DNA of 64,000 nucleotides from contig JARWIR010000001.1 of the NCBI GenBank assembly GCA_029959085.1, positions 21,629,730-21,693,729 of the forward strand, written 5' to 3'. The notes under the pieces were generated by a model that searched no databases, had not been told where the DNA came from, and saw only the letters and a program-made list of their open reading frames with translations. This stretch comes from Nemophila menziesii (taxonomy: Eukaryota; Streptophyta; Magnoliopsida; Boraginales; Hydrophyllaceae). The position numbers and the translations under genes are program-made. Below, piece by piece: positions 22,921 through 35,599 of this stretch. Positions within the stretch are counted from its first letter, which is position 1. Each line of letters begins with the position of its first letter.

Positions 22921-24130
22921 ATGACTAAAAGAGCAGAAACATTATCTAACAAGAGGGAGATGAAGAAAAGCAAGGTATTGGGTTCAATTGAGAAGAAATC
23001 AAATAACAAAGGTTCTAGTTCCAAAGCTAAGGGTAAAATCGATGTTGAAGATAGAGGTAAGCTAGCTATGTTTGATTTAATGGGGGGAAAGGCTCTACTT
23101 TTACTCAAAGGAGAAAACACAACCTCTTCCATTCAAAGATCTTACACCCGTGGATAAAGAGAAAGCTTCAAAGGCCTTGATAGCTTCTGCAGAAAAATAA
23201 TTAAAGGAACTACCTTTTGCTTATGAGAAAGTATTCGCTGAAGAAGTTGGTACTGGAGAATATAAGAGATTCTTGGAGCTTGGTGAGAGATTGGGTTGGT
23301 CTACGTTCATGGTAAGACGTTCTGAATTATGTCATGAGTTAGTTTTAGATTTGTATTTAGGCCACTATAGCCGAGATAGTGAAGGTTGTGTTCCGATTAG
23401 AGGAAAGTTAGTTCCTTTCACAGTTGAAGAGATTAGAAACCACTTCCAATTTAAGAAATTAATTGGACATTGCAAGTATAGTGAAGCGGTGGCTAAACGG
23501 AAAATCTTTGATGAGAAATTACTTTTTGAGCATGATTTAGACAAGGAGAAAGTGCAATCACATAAGGGAGAATTGAAGGCACCTTGGCCTTACAAATATC
23601 TTCAACCGGATGCGAGAGTTTGGCACAGTTTCCTTATTTCTAATATCTTCGGAAACACAAGAATTTTGGATGTGACTAAAAAGAACGCTCTACTTTTGGA
23701 TTGTATTTTGAGAGGAGAAGAAGTGGATGTGGCACAGTTGATCTATGAGGAGGTGATGCGATTTTCGATCTCTCCTAAATCAGTTTATAATGTTAAATAT
23801 CCTACTATGATCACGTGTCTTGTGCGAAAAGCGAGTGTTATATTGGGTGAAGAAGAGAAGCTAGAATTTAAGAAGAGTTATATTGATAATGCTTGGATCA
23901 TGAAAGTCTTGAGAGGAGCGATTTTTACGCAAATCTCAAAAGAAGAAAAGGAGCAAAGTTGGCAAGAGAAGATGGAAGAGCGTTTAAACAATTTCGAAGC
24001 AGCTCAAACTTCCTTAGCCAATGATGTGGAACAAATCAAAGCCAATCAAGTGCACATCATGAAACTCCTTGAGCAATTAAATAAATATCAAGCAAATCCG
24101 ATCTTGGATGTCGATAAGGCGAGGAAATAG
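22921..24130 (+). pseudogene. NA-1 second ORF, broken
   Basis: It starts at the ATG of MTKRAETLSNKRE and matches the intact NA-3 ORF2 throughout. A frameshift lies near 23090-23150 and a TAA near 23198. The part 23273-24130 remains open. Conserved segments are LGWSTFMVRRSELC, VPIRGKLVPFTVEEIRNHF, the PYKYLQPDARVWH block and LLLDCILRGEEVDVAQLIYEEV, which resemble the 'putative plant transposon protein' domain found in the env-like position of Athila-type elements. A coiled coil ends the protein (EKMEERLNNFEAAQ). Confidence 0.82.
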
Positions 24131-25712
24131 CCTCGAGAGTATGCACTCTTTCTTCCTTACCATTTCTGTAAATGCTTTTATATGCTAATTTTAATTTCTG
24201 TTTCGAGTCTTTTTCGAGTCGTGGGGACACGGCTCATTTTTGAGGTGGGGGTGTGGGGATTCGTTATATCTCATTTCCATTTTTCTGTTTTTAGGTAGAA
24301 ATTAAAATTTTTGATACATGGGAATTAGATGTAGAGTGTGTTTAATAGCTTTAAAGCATAAGCTCAGTGAATTGATGATAGTAAGTAGTATGTTTATAAG
24401 CTATTATATTTTGTATGCTTTGAGTATTTGCAGGAAAACACACATTGATAGTAAAGAAAAGATTAGTGAGCAATGCGATAGAAAGTATGTTCGATCTCAG
24501 GGAACCTTGAGTAGTTTGTAGGCCGTGAGGTCCAAACTAGTTGACAAAATCCATTTGATGAAAGTGCTAAAGGTAAGAAAATAACGAAATTACATGGTGT
24601 AGAAAATGATTAAGGCAGTTCTTTCATATTGAAACCACTTGAAACCTTTTTATACCTTCTCACCTTGTTATTTGATTTTATATGTTATATTCTTCTCAAC
24701 CCCTTCTAGCCTTTCTAAAGATTTTTATTTAGCCACGTTATAAGCCATATCCTTTTAGATTATAGGACTTTTCTATATGACCCGCACTCGAATCGCGATG
24801 CATAGACAATTGTTTTAGAGCTTGAGTTTGGGGTGGTGGGTCCACCATTATGGGAATTGTTATTGGGTTGGGATTTTTGAGCTTATTAATTGTGCTCTGT
24901 TATTATATTGATGATGATTCACAAGTTTATATTGTAACCCTTTGTCGGGGTAATAGTGAATGGAAAAGAAGCTACGAGCTAAATTTGCCAACTAGGGCAT
25001 AAAAAGAAAAGAAAGAATATATATATATATATATGAAAAAAATATAGCGTGATATCTCAACATTAAAAAGAGAGTCATAGCTATACAAAAGATTTGAAAA
25101 GAAAATATATATTCGGACCGGCAAAGTGGAATTTTTATGTGAACATCTTATGCTTTAATTGGGTTATTAGGGATGCTAAATTTCATTGGGTTGAGTGAGA
25201 AAAGTTTTATGAGAGTAACTCAAGCTCTAGGGCGATTCGTTGATGGCTAGTGAGGAGAGAGCCAAAAGCTCACTCTAAATTATTCAAATATACTATCATA
25301 CCGTCCCTAAGCCTAACTTACAACCTTAAAGACCTTTTGATTCTTTGCTATGTAATCGAGAAGTGATTGAGCCAATAGAGAGTAGTTAAGTGGATCTTTG
25401 GATACTAGTGAAGTTCGACGAACAATCTATAGCTTCCTTGGTGAACTGAGTAAAGTCCCAATCCTTCTTACATTGCGGAACTAACCTAATCTTGAATTCA
25501 AACCGTGTTAACTATGGATATGAGAAGTATACAGGTATGTAGTTTATGAATATTACTACATGAAAATTTCTGAGTTGTTGCTTTATGTCTATTCTATATA
25601 TTCTGTTATGTTCTTCCCATTGTGTTGAAAATTACCTAGGTGTGTATTTAGAGACTTCCCTTTGTTTTTATCTTTATTGTATCGGGACGATACAACTTTG
25701 AGTTGGGGGTCT
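24131..25712 (+). other. NA-1 3' non-coding region and polypurine tract
   Basis: No conserved ORF. It aligns with the NA-3 region 56140-57733 (for example the motifs near 24210-24250 and 24820-24850), so it is an element part. A short TA repeat is at 25018-25034. The polypurine tract GAGTTGGGGGTCT ends at the LTR edge (25700-25712). Confidence 0.8.
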
Positions 25713-27243
25713 TGATGTCTCCTTATTTGTCATGAATTAATCCTAGTTGGAGACATCATTTTTAGTGATTTAGAAGTCATATTAGTCGATTTTCTTGAGA
25801 AATGCTACACTTTCCTATTTTGAGTCTTGATTTAGTAAATTATTGTTTTTAGAGTATATTGGGTTTAATTATTTATTTAGTGTGAAGCTTTAAAGATAAT
25901 TATGGAGATTAATTAGATTCCAAGTCAAAGACTGAAAGATATGGAAAGAGATAAGCATGGTAATTGGAGATAAGGAAAGAAAAGCTAAAATCATGGAAAA
26001 GGAAAAACTGCCTTAATCCTGAATTTCACCACTCACGACCACAAATCGGCTTATATCTCAAAATCGGTGTGGAATTTGGAGACACGGTCAAGAGCAAACT
26101 TGGAGATCTTTCCGAGACGATGAATTTCGACTACTCATACGCGTCAAACGGATGAGTATTGAAGCTGCTACGACCAAAACAAAAACGGGTCTGATTTCAT
26201 GATTTAGGGTTACGGATTTGAGTTGGGCTTGGAGTCCACCACTTACCTTCTCCTTCAAGAAAACGAATTAGGGCTTCTATACACCTATAAATACACCCTT
26301 ATATCACTTGTAAATCATCCTTGCTTAGTTCTAAACCTTATATTAATTCTTAGTTATTGTAGAGAGCAAGATGAAGTCTGTTATTATTTCTTTTAGTTTT
26401 TTTCCTTCAGGTATGAACTAAACTTCCCATAACTTGGGTTTTGCATCATGTATAAACTATGAATTCTATTTTCTTTCTATCTAAGTTTCTTTGGGAATTA
26501 TATGTTTTAATCTGATATTAGCTTCTTACCTATATATTTGTTTATGTGTTTTGATTTATTGCATGTCCTAGAACTGATCACTTTAGGCTTTCTTAATAGT
26601 AGTAGTTAGATGTTCACCTTGACTGGGTGTCTAATTATTGAAACACCACATAAGGTCTAGTGTCGATATTGGTCTTGACAACACTAATTCTAGCTAGATA
26701 GTCATTAGGGTATAATTTAATCACTATCATCATGTTTGGAATTGAATTGCTTAGGACCTTAGTAGCGTTTGATAATCCTAAGTTTAGGCTGCCTCATTAT
26801 GTGTCTGTCGCCCCCTTAGTCGCTCTCAAGGTCTAAGGTATGGGAATTTAGAATTCTGACTAAGTATCTAAGAGCTAATTATCTCCCTTATTAACTAGAA
26901 TTTGATAGAAAGAATTAGAAGGATTAGTGCATACTAGCAAAACCTAAGCTATACTTCTCATCTCATATTTCTTATCTTTTAATTGTTGTCTTTTATTTTC
27001 CTTAGTTTAATTTAGTGATCTCGAATTTACTCTATTTATTTTCCTGTCTTTTAATTAATCACTTCATACTCGTTATTATTTACCCATTCGTATAACACAC
27101 TAAGTCCCTGAGAACGAACTTCACGCATCATTAAAACTTGCATATGTCCTGTAATACTTGCAATACCGTGTTTGTCTAGGGTGAAAGTGCATTCTTTTCT
27201 GGTTTATTATAATCTTATTTTTCTAACACCCTAGGCGACACCA
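25713..27243 (+). repeat. NA-1 3' LTR
   Basis: 1,531 bp, TGATGTCTCC to GGCGACACCA. Its first 46 bases form a stem-loop with 10-bp arms (TGATGTCTCC/GGAGACATCA, 25713-25758). Confidence 0.93.
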
Positions 27244-29335
27244 TATACCTTTCCAATAGACTAATTGGGAATGTTATGTCAGGTCTTGTACAATTTGCAA
27301 GGTACATTAATGCTCCAATGACACCCAGATATGGTACTTCTGAACATAATAATTCTTTTTCTTTTTTTCGTGGACGGAATGTATCTTTATTTATATCTAG
27401 TGATCGAACAACCATATGGCTATTTAAAGGATGAGCCTTATCCATATAAAAATGTTTCAAGATCTTTCCGGTTTATGTTATTAATGGATAAAAAGATCCC
27501 AGATGACAAGTGTCCGGTCTGTAGGCCGAGACAAAACTTTGTCTTTCGAAGGTTTTCTTATCTCAAAATTCTCTCATTAGATAATTAGCAGTCGCATAAA
27601 TTTCTTCTAGAGTACCCACAATATTTAAGTCATCCATGTCTACTGCTATTATGACAAATCCATATTTATATTTATTGTTAAAACACAAGGACAAATTGGA
27701 TTGTTGATGTATCATTCCCTAATAAGGTATTCACTAAGGCGTTTATACCACATTCTCCCAGATTGTTTTAATCCATACAAGGATCTTTGTAACTTAATTG
27801 AGTATAAACCGAGGGCTTTTGACTATATGTATCATTTCTTTTGAATCATTCAGGGATCTTCATATATACATCACTATCTAATGACACATACAAATATGCA
27901 GTGACAACATCCATAAGACGCATATCCAATTTTTCTGTGACTGTTAGACTAATCAAGTATCGTAATGTAATTGCGTCGATTACTGGGGAATATGTTTCAT
28001 TATAGTCAATCCCAGTGAAAAACCTTGTGCCACAAGTCATGCCTTATATCTTTCAATTTTATAATTTTCGTCGCGTTTTCGTACAAATACCCCATCTGTA
28101 TCCAACTGGTTTTACACCGTTAGGTGCTATAAACAAATCACCCGTTAGGGGATCAATATATCTTATGATGGATGGGGAATGCAATTTAACATAGATACCG
28201 TGATGTCTTTAAGGACCCATTTTTGTTCGTTATGGTTGAGAAATTGGAATATAAACCGGACAACCAAAATTTTTAAAATAAGACACATCTGCCTGCTGGC
28301 TAGATACAAGTTGAAAAAGGTGAATATTGATTTACTGAAATTGGTCTAACACGAACCAATGAAGCGGCATGTAAAATTGCATGCCCCAAAATAGAAGTGG
28401 GTAAGTTAGAACTTAAAAGTAAAGGTCTATCAATTAGTTGTGATCTCTTAATAAATGACTATAACAGGTCATTTTAGTGTGTGCATGTGCTATAGAATGT
28501 TCAACATCAATACATTGACATGCAATAATCGTTAAATGTTTGAGACGTAAATTCCCAGCATTATCCATACGAATGGTCTTTATTGGATAATCTGGAAATG
28601 GTGCTTTCAATCTTATTATTCAAGGAAGAAGTTTAGCAAAAGCAAATGTTTGTGTTGATAGTAGATCCACATGAGACCATCTTGATGATGCATCTATTAG
28701 GACCATAGAGTAACGAATGGTCCACAAGGTGGATCGATAGGTCCACGAATATCCCTTTGAATTCTTTGTAAGAATGTTGGAGATTCAATGTTAAATTTCA
28801 TTGGAGAAGGTATTATAATCAACTCCCCTTGTGGGCAGGCAATACATACACATTCTCGGAGTAATAGAATCTTCTAGTTCTTTAGGGTATGTCCAAGTGA
28901 GTTATCAACTATTTCACGCATCATTGTTGATCCAGGGTGTCCAAATCGCTCATACCAAAGTATAAACATTTTTGGATCATTGAACTTTTGGTTCATAACA
29001 ATATTTGATTGCGCACATCTTATAGTTTCATAATATAACCATGATGAGAAAATTTATAGTCTTTCTTTTACTTGCTTCTGGCAAGAGATATTCGATGTAA
29101 TGCAAAGATATTCTTTATTCCCTTCATTCATAGCCTCTATATGAAAACCTTTGAGACGTATGTCTATGAAACTTAATAAGTTTTTTTTTATTTTACTACA
29201 AAATACAAAGCTGCTTATGCTAATATATTTGTTCCCCCCGACAATATTATGTTTGCTCTTCTAAAAGCCCCAATCGACTAAAATAATATCTTTGTTATAA
29301 ATGTCAACATTGCTCATAGCATTGATATTTTCCAT
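27244..29335 (-). pseudogene. copia-2 protease, integrase and RT relics
   Basis: 27249-27460 matches copia-1 pol after the YVDD region (LNSHMVVRSLDINKD). 27846-28115 matches the N-terminal RT (DYNETYSPVIDAIT, RLMDVVTAYLY). 28200-29000 matches integrase in broken frames. 28790-29335 holds the protease end. Every block has frameshifts or stops. Confidence 0.82.
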
Positions 29336-29539
29336 TTTTCTATAAAAAAAATAAAAAAATGTACGAAGTATAATAAAGAGAAAAAGAATAATAGTGATAA
29401 TACATAGTTTATTAGGTTTGATGCATTACAACGAGAACTTATTTAGTTAAACTATATTTCAAGTAAAATTATTATTATGATAATAAAATTCAGGTAAAGA
29501 TAACATTCATCTAATTATTTTAATTATTTTTTATCCCAT

Positions 29540-30599
29540 CATTAGCATCACCACAAACAAATTCAATCTCTTCCATTTCTCCAATTGTCTGGTTTAGAAA
29601 ATCATCAACATTAAAAGGAGTAAAATCTATTTGTTTATTTTCATCGTTTTGTGGAAAGTCTCACCTTTAATAGTATTGTCAAAATCATCAAAATTGGTTT
29701 CTTTTCCCTTACCATTAATATATTTTGGATAGATATTAACCCGATATTTTGATGTACAACACGTATGAGACCAATGTCCTTTCATCCCACACCTATAACA
29801 ACCATCATCGTCATTTTTAGGGGTGTTATGATTCATACGTTTACCATTCTCTTGTCTCCCACCAATATTGTTGTAACACAACAAGTGGTTGTTTGGGCTA
29901 TGTCCACGACCATAACTACGACCAAGACCACGTCCACGATCACGACACGACCTCTACCAAATTTACTTATATTCACTTCTCGGAATAATGCATTAGCATT
30001 TCCTTCGGAGAATGATGCTGATCCAGTGGGACATGAGTTATGATTTTTCATTAACAAATAGTTGTTTTGCTCAGCAACAAGGACATGTGAGATCAAATCA
30101 AAGTATTTCTTAAATCTTTTTTCACGATATGTGGTTTGCACAACCATGTTAGTTGGGTGAAAGGTAGAAAATATTTTCTCGAGCATATCTTATTCGTCAA
30201 TATTAACTCCACACGATCTCAACTAGGACACAATTTTAAACAAAGTTGAATTGTATTCACTTATTGTTTTGAATTCTTTTAATCTCACATGCATCCAGTC
30301 ATAACGCCCTTCAGGTGATCATATCGTTCTGTCAAGTTTTTCCATATAATGATTGGAACCTTGACACCTACATACTCAGATTTCAACTCGACATCTATGT
30401 GGCGACGAAGAAAAATCATGGCTTTTGCTTTATCTTGCTCACTATACATACTCGTTTCTTTAATTGTATTACCAATATTTTTCGCTCTTAAGTGGATCTT
30501 AGCATCGAGGACCCAAGTTAAATAATTTCTTCCAGAAACATCAAGAACAGCAAATTCAAGATTGATAACATTTATCATGATACTGTAATACAAAATCAA
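29540..30599 (-). pseudogene. copia-2 gag
   Basis: The N-terminal block (30599-30285) has LEFAVLDVSGRNYLTW, as in copia-1 Gag. The middle (30186-29833) and zinc knuckle (CYRCGMKGHWSHTC, near 29780) are in other frames. An Arg/Gly-type basic region is recognisable but broken. Confidence 0.85.
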
Positions 30600-30655
30600 T
30601 AATATTTTAGATTAAAAATGTGTCATAGCTCAATTGGTAAAGTACGTTATTCTAT

Positions 30656-30656
30656 T

Positions 30657-30705
<49 letters not shown>

Positions 30706-30716
30706 ACATATATATG
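30656..30716. repeat. (TA)n(TG)n microsatellite
   Basis: About 11 TA units are followed by about 15 TG units in the copia-2 leader. Just upstream (30622-30640, plus strand) TAGCTCAATTGGTAAAG reads like a tRNA A box. Confidence 0.9.
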
Positions 30717-31186
30717 CTTCGGGCATATAACATTACATTTAGGCTTTAGGCCTCTACATAATTACATATAGGCTTCAGGCCTTTTACGTATTTTATACTT
30801 TGTAAAGTGAGTAATCTATTTTTCTCTTAAAACTTTATGAACATTAGAATTGTATTAAGAAAATATAATTACATTGTATTAAAATACTCATTGTCAATGT
30901 AATTTTACGAGTTATTTATCTTCTCGGATATTGGAATAGTACTGTATAGGTTGCAATGGAAGTTCTTATGATATGTATAGGTTGCAATGGAAAGTCCTTA
31001 TAATACCATCTTTTTTTGTCAAATGAAATATATATAGATAGATATACTATTGTTCTTATAATACTCATTATGAAAAGATTAAAAAATAAACTTTTCAGTT
31101 AAAATTTGATTTGACACTTTATATATAAATTATAACAATAAAATGCATAAAACATACCTGAAAATATTCCTTAATTCGATAGGCAT

Positions 31187-31204
31187 AGACACATGCTGAT
31201 AACG
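31187..31204 (-). promoter_or_regulatory. copia-2 primer binding site, half-tRNA type
   Basis: TGCTGATAACG abuts the 5' LTR, identical to the core of the copia-1 site. The D-arm-like extension seen in copia-1 is only weakly kept. Confidence 0.6.
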
Positions 31205-31432
31205 TGTTAAGAAACTAGTATAATATAAGCTAAAATAGATGGAGAATTATAGATAGAATAATCTCATTCTTTTCTTCAAGTAATGTGTAAAATTTAATGG
31301 AATGAAGGTTATATATTTATAGAATATATATGACTCTTCATTTCATACAATAAGTGTTATCAATAAAGATGGGAATAGAAAAAGCCTAGGGAATCAAAAG
31401 ACATAAACTACACTATTACATTATTTACAATA
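31205..31432 (-). repeat. copia-2 5' LTR
   Basis: Partner of 16169-16397, 228 bp. The AATAT duplication follows at 31433-31437. Confidence 0.88.
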
Positions 31433-31437
31433 AATAT

Positions 31438-31639
31438 GACATATATTGTGAAATAATTCTTTTTTTTCACTAAAAATTCCAATATAGTTGTATGAAGGTA
31501 GTAGCCTATAGTAATTCCTACTTCAGTGTTTACATATTAAATTCCCACTCACTCCCTAAATCATTATTTCATCGATTCTTTTTTATTCTAGACTTTTTAA
31601 TTGAATGTACTCATATTCAAAATTTATTCTAATCAAATG
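31438..31639. other. short AT-rich spacer
   Basis: Nothing recognised. Confidence 0.4.
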
Positions 31640-31775
31640 TTCAAAAATCTTACAAATTGGTGCTACCGGGAAGCAAATATGTGCACAAATTGGTTGACAA
31701 AACATGGAGCAAATAGTACAGAGAGCCCAACCCCTATACAAACCCACCAGATGGACTTTGGCGTTTCTTAACAAG
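31640..31775 (+). pseudogene. LINE RNase H 3' tail relic
   Basis: One plus-strand frame reads NWLTKHGANSTESPT, resembling the end of the plant LINE RNase H domain (ADWLAKHGA type). The match is short and ends at a stop. Confidence 0.35.
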
Positions 31776-32306
31776 AGATCGTTGCGCCTGGGTTGTGTCT
31801 AGAGTTACCTTAACTAGTTAATAAGTTTTAGGAAGTTCTATTTCCCGGTCTTTTAGACCTCTCATGTAACAAAAGAAAATATTACAAATTGAGAATCACC
31901 ATTTTAGTAAAACTAGAATAATAAAACCATTGAATCTTGAAATATAGAAACCAACTTCTTATTCTATTTTTTTAACTCAAAAACGTTATTGAACTTGATC
32001 TTAAAACCTGAGATCCATTTTTTTATGAAATTAAATATATTTATGAATTTTAACGATAGATACAATAAAGATAAATTATCTTGATCGACTATAAAGGTTT
32101 TCATATACAAAATAAATATTCATCCTTTGAGGAACATATCATACGAGCCCAAAAGGACAAGCATACCATCGATTCTCCTCTCAACACTTGTTATCTAGGT
32201 CTAACCTGGTCTGATCCAATTTTTCAGAAAGACCATTCATTTGTTGTCCACCACTCTAGCCTCTCTCTTAACCACTCTTTTATCCACTCTCGAGCCCTAT
32301 ATTATA

Positions 32307-32332
32307 CATATATATATATATATATATATATT
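32307..32332. repeat. (TA)n microsatellite
   Basis: About 12 TA units. They create the Tyr-Ile run of a short spurious frame. Confidence 0.85.
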
Positions 32333-32640
32333 TACTCTGCCGAACAAAACCCTAATCCCTATCGCTCTCTCAATCAATCAAGTCTTAATCTAATACCATC
32401 TTTCACCTAATGGTTAATAGTCATATTCTCTTCCAAAAAAGAAATAGTTCTTCATTAAACCATGCTGAAACATTTAGCATCTTGGGTTTGTTAGGTACTT
32501 TTGATACTTCTCATTTAATGCATGGCTAATCTCTCACTGGAAATGTCTTTTGTCCAGTTTGAAACTGTCGTTTGTGGGTTTTCCTTTTCTGGCTAGAGTG
32601 TAAGGTAATTACGGTTATCTATCTACTTTTTAAATTATTA

Positions 32641-32644
<4 letters not shown>

Positions 32645-32689
<45 letters not shown>

Positions 32690-32690
32690 T
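32645..32690. repeat. (TA)n(TG)n microsatellite
   Basis: About 14 TA units followed by about 8 TG units. Confidence 0.9.
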
Positions 32691-33558
32691 AAAGTTATTC
32701 AATCAGGGATTTTATATTTTTTTATTATCGGTATAGATCTCTTAACAAATCCATATACATTCTATTGGTGGGTGATTATGATTTGCTTTCCATTTTCTTG
32801 TATTTATTTTATTGGTTTATATTTACATTTTAAGTTACGAATAAAAAAATAGGGTGTTTATTGTTTAATAAAGTGGATTTAAACCCCTGATAATTTTGAA
32901 TTTGTCATAAAAATTGTAATTTAATGTTATTGTTGAATTAAAAAAAAAGTTTGCAAAACTTTGGCCATAAAAATAAATTCGGTTTTGGGCCTTTTGGACA
33001 TAAATATATCATCTAATGGTAATTATGAGTAAATTGTAAGGGGGTTTGTAAAAAGTTGGATTTATAAGTCACTCTAGTTGATAATAGAGTAATGTTTTGC
33101 CTTATAATCCCTAAAGACTCTAAAATTTGTATAATTTGTTCATTTGTTGAATTAAAGTTGGGGATTTTAACTTATAATACGGGTTTTCTTGTTTTGAAAA
33201 AAAAAATAACTAGTCTTATGATAAATTTGTATATAAATACAAGGGTTTTTGTTTAAATAAAAGCATAGTAAGTTAATTTAGTTTTAAAATATATGTAAAG
33301 TTTGCTTCTTTTTTTTTAACTTACGGTAAGAGTCACAAATTGCTAAAAATATGGTTTAAAAGAATATTTTAATAATATTGTGAATCAAAGCTCTGACACT
33401 TACAGATTTAGTCTCTAGAAGTTATATATTGGAATTTTACTACCCTTGAATACTTTTAAATTACATTTAATCCCTTATAACACTTCCTATTTTCTTTTAC
33501 TCTCGTTTATTTACATGAACTTACATTGGTTTATAATTTTCATTACAAATTTTAAACA

Positions 33559-34170
33559 ATGAATACATATACCACCATTGATCTTGATGCTAATACTCAA
33601 GGTACTCAACGCCCTCCATTTTTACAATCATAGGCCAGTGCTTCCCCTACAAAAAAGTGAAAAGGGTAGACTCCCTCAAATTGTTTGGATACCTTTTCAA
33701 ACAAATTCAAAATGAAAAGAGGTTTAGTAAATGTAACTATTATGGTAAAGAGTATGTTGATACTTCTGATAACTATGTTACTACTAATTTAACCAATTAA
33801 TCCTTTGAATGTTTCAAAATATCCAAAATACCCCTGGAATATCATCCAAACCGACCAGTCTAATCTTGTTTTTCACCTAAGAGGATGGGACTTTAAGAAC
33901 TTATGTTTTTCAAAAAATAGTTCTAGAGAGACCCTAACTGAGATGGTCTTACTTGATGAAATGTTTTTTAAGGTTGTAGAGGGGTTGAGGTTCATGAATT
34001 TTAGTTTTTGTATGCAAACACTTTTCTAAATACCGTTTAGATAGACCTTTGCATGGGACGTTGCAAAAATTTATAAACATTAATAAATTTCTTTTTAGCT
34101 ATTTTGAAAGACAAATGTATAAACCTTACAACTGATATGTAGACGTCTATTCAAAATTTTGGCCAAATTA
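33559..34170 (+). pseudogene. hAT transposase fragment (DAYSLEEPER-like)
   Basis: An ATG at 33559 opens MNTYTTIDLDANTQG. After a stop and a frameshift, a BED-finger-like block follows (SKCNYYGKEYV, where the second Cys is Tyr). At about 33900-34020 comes SRETLTEMVLLDEMFFKVVEG, which corresponds to the conserved MIIIDELPF..VE motif of plant hAT transposases. LTTDMxTSIQNF near 34120 matches the next conserved block. Several frames are involved and the C-terminal dimerisation domain is missing. No inverted termini were found, so I treat it as a relic. Confidence 0.75.
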
Positions 34171-35599
34171 GAGGTGAATACTCATCTAGAGATACGGTTC
34201 CCAAGGAAATTAAGTGGTGCATTTATTCTATTTTTATTTTCCTTGTTCCCTCATCATTCATTTATGGATGATAGTGGGAGATTAGCTTAAATTAGTATTG
34301 GTATGAGGTAGTCGTATATTGCTTCTTTGTTGCTATCTTTAGTCTTTTGGCATAGATAGATAACTCTCTTGTATAGTGTATAGTTTTTCTTATTACTACA
34401 ACCGTTTACCTAACCCAAAAAAAATTGGCTAAATTATCTTTTGATATTCAATTAATAACTTTGTTTGCCTTTATCTCTAAATCGAGACTCAATGACCAAC
34501 CAATTTTATGACTCTACATAATATTTTTTACAATTTATGAAACATTGAAGCCCACATCATTACCTTTTGTGAGGGGATTTGCAAAATATTACTCCAATTA
34601 ATTTTACTTCTCCGTCTACTTTTATTTTTCTATCTTTTTACTGCACAAAAATAGAAAAAACATTTAATACTATTTATCTTTACACTATTACCTTTAATGT
34701 ATACATGAGGTTATTTAATATAATATTATTTATGCTATATAATTAAAGATAAAATTGAAAAAAAATATAGAAAAAAATATCTTGAGGTTGAAGTACTCAT
34801 TTTACTAAGTTAAAATATCTATGAGGATCATCCTAAATCTAGCTAATATTATAATATATTATGTGACCTAACATAATTTTCAAGATGAGTCTTTAAGATA
34901 AAATAAGTTATTGAAATCAAAGCACCAGATTATAATCTTTCAATATATTATATAATGAGTTGTAATAGTACATATTTTTGTCGATCAACTTGAAATAAAA
35001 AGATATAAATGAAGTATTGTCAAGAAGAAATGATTGAGAAATTGAAGGGTCCGAATCCACGTGCAAATCACATGGGAAAATAGGCATCATGAGTACGGAC
35101 CTCCATTGTGATAGAGATTAGAGAGAGAACATTATGGAAGGGTTCGTCGAAGATTTGGTAAGAGAGATGCATCATTGGGGTTTGGGGAACAACGTGGGAC
35201 AGCTAGCATGCACCCGTGGGGACACACGACAATCATCACCCAACATCTTGTCGGTAACTACCTCTAACTTTACTCCTCATTTTAATGCTAATCAACTACT
35301 AATAGTAGTACTAAATTAAGTTTTCTTTTGTTTTCATTATTTATACGCTAAGAGAGTTCTACCCGTTCTCGTTCTCCAATGTAATCAAATGGTTACGCAT
35401 GGTACAGTGAAATACTTATCTGGACCTAAACTTAAAAATAACAATAAAAGTCTCATAGTAATCATTTCAAAAAAAAAAATAATAATAATAATAATATAGA
35501 ACACAAAACCTTTTTACTAACCGATTCTCGTATGGTTGTATCACATCTTATAACAAGATAATTTCTTCCATTTCATATACAATACACGGTGACTCCAAA
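34171..35599. other. AT-rich spacer, nothing firm
   Basis: A few short frames, for example 35134-35319 (plus), show no family motif. An A run with AAT repeats is at 35469-35497. Confidence 0.45.

Larger units (their letters stand above)
17250..27243 (+). mobile_element. NA-1: Athila-like element lacking RT, nested in copia-2
   Basis: The 9,994-bp element has LTRs 17250-18744 and 25713-27243 and a perfect TATAC duplication at 17245-17249 and 27244-27248, which lies inside copia-2 pol. It holds a tRNA-Asp-type primer site, a broken gag-protease-integrase-tail ORF, a small hairpin, a GC-rich palindrome cluster, a broken second ORF, a 1.6-kb 3' non-coding part and a polypurine tract. No RT, RNase H or integrase core can be found. 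It is the same family as NA-3 but older: the LTRs differ at many sites, the left one lacks about 35 bp, and every ORF is broken. Confidence 0.93.
16169..31432 (-). mobile_element. copia-2: decayed Ty1/copia element split by NA-1
   Basis: LTRs of about 229 and 228 bp (16169-16397 and 31205-31432) flank copia coding relics in minus-strand order gag (30599-29540), protease and integrase (29335-28200), RT (28115-27249), then RNase H (17244-16620). A duplication AATAT is at 16164-16168 and 31433-31437 if the LTR includes three bases (ATA) beyond the canonical CA end. NA-1 (17250-27243) interrupts the coding region near the RT/RNase H boundary. Without it the element is about 5.3 kb. Its reading frames carry many more lesions than those of copia-1. 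Confidence 0.9.
31776..33558. other. AT-rich spacer with possible promoter remnant
   Basis: No gene. At 32347-32355 the plus strand has AAACCCTAA (telobox), preceded by a TA run and followed by a CT-rich stretch, an arrangement seen in plant promoters and 5' UTRs. No coding sequence follows. Otherwise AT-rich with microsatellites. Confidence 0.4.

Noticed and set aside
32081..32410. 109-codon frame with a Tyr-Ile repeat
   Set aside because: The repeat is a translated TA microsatellite and no conserved motif exists.
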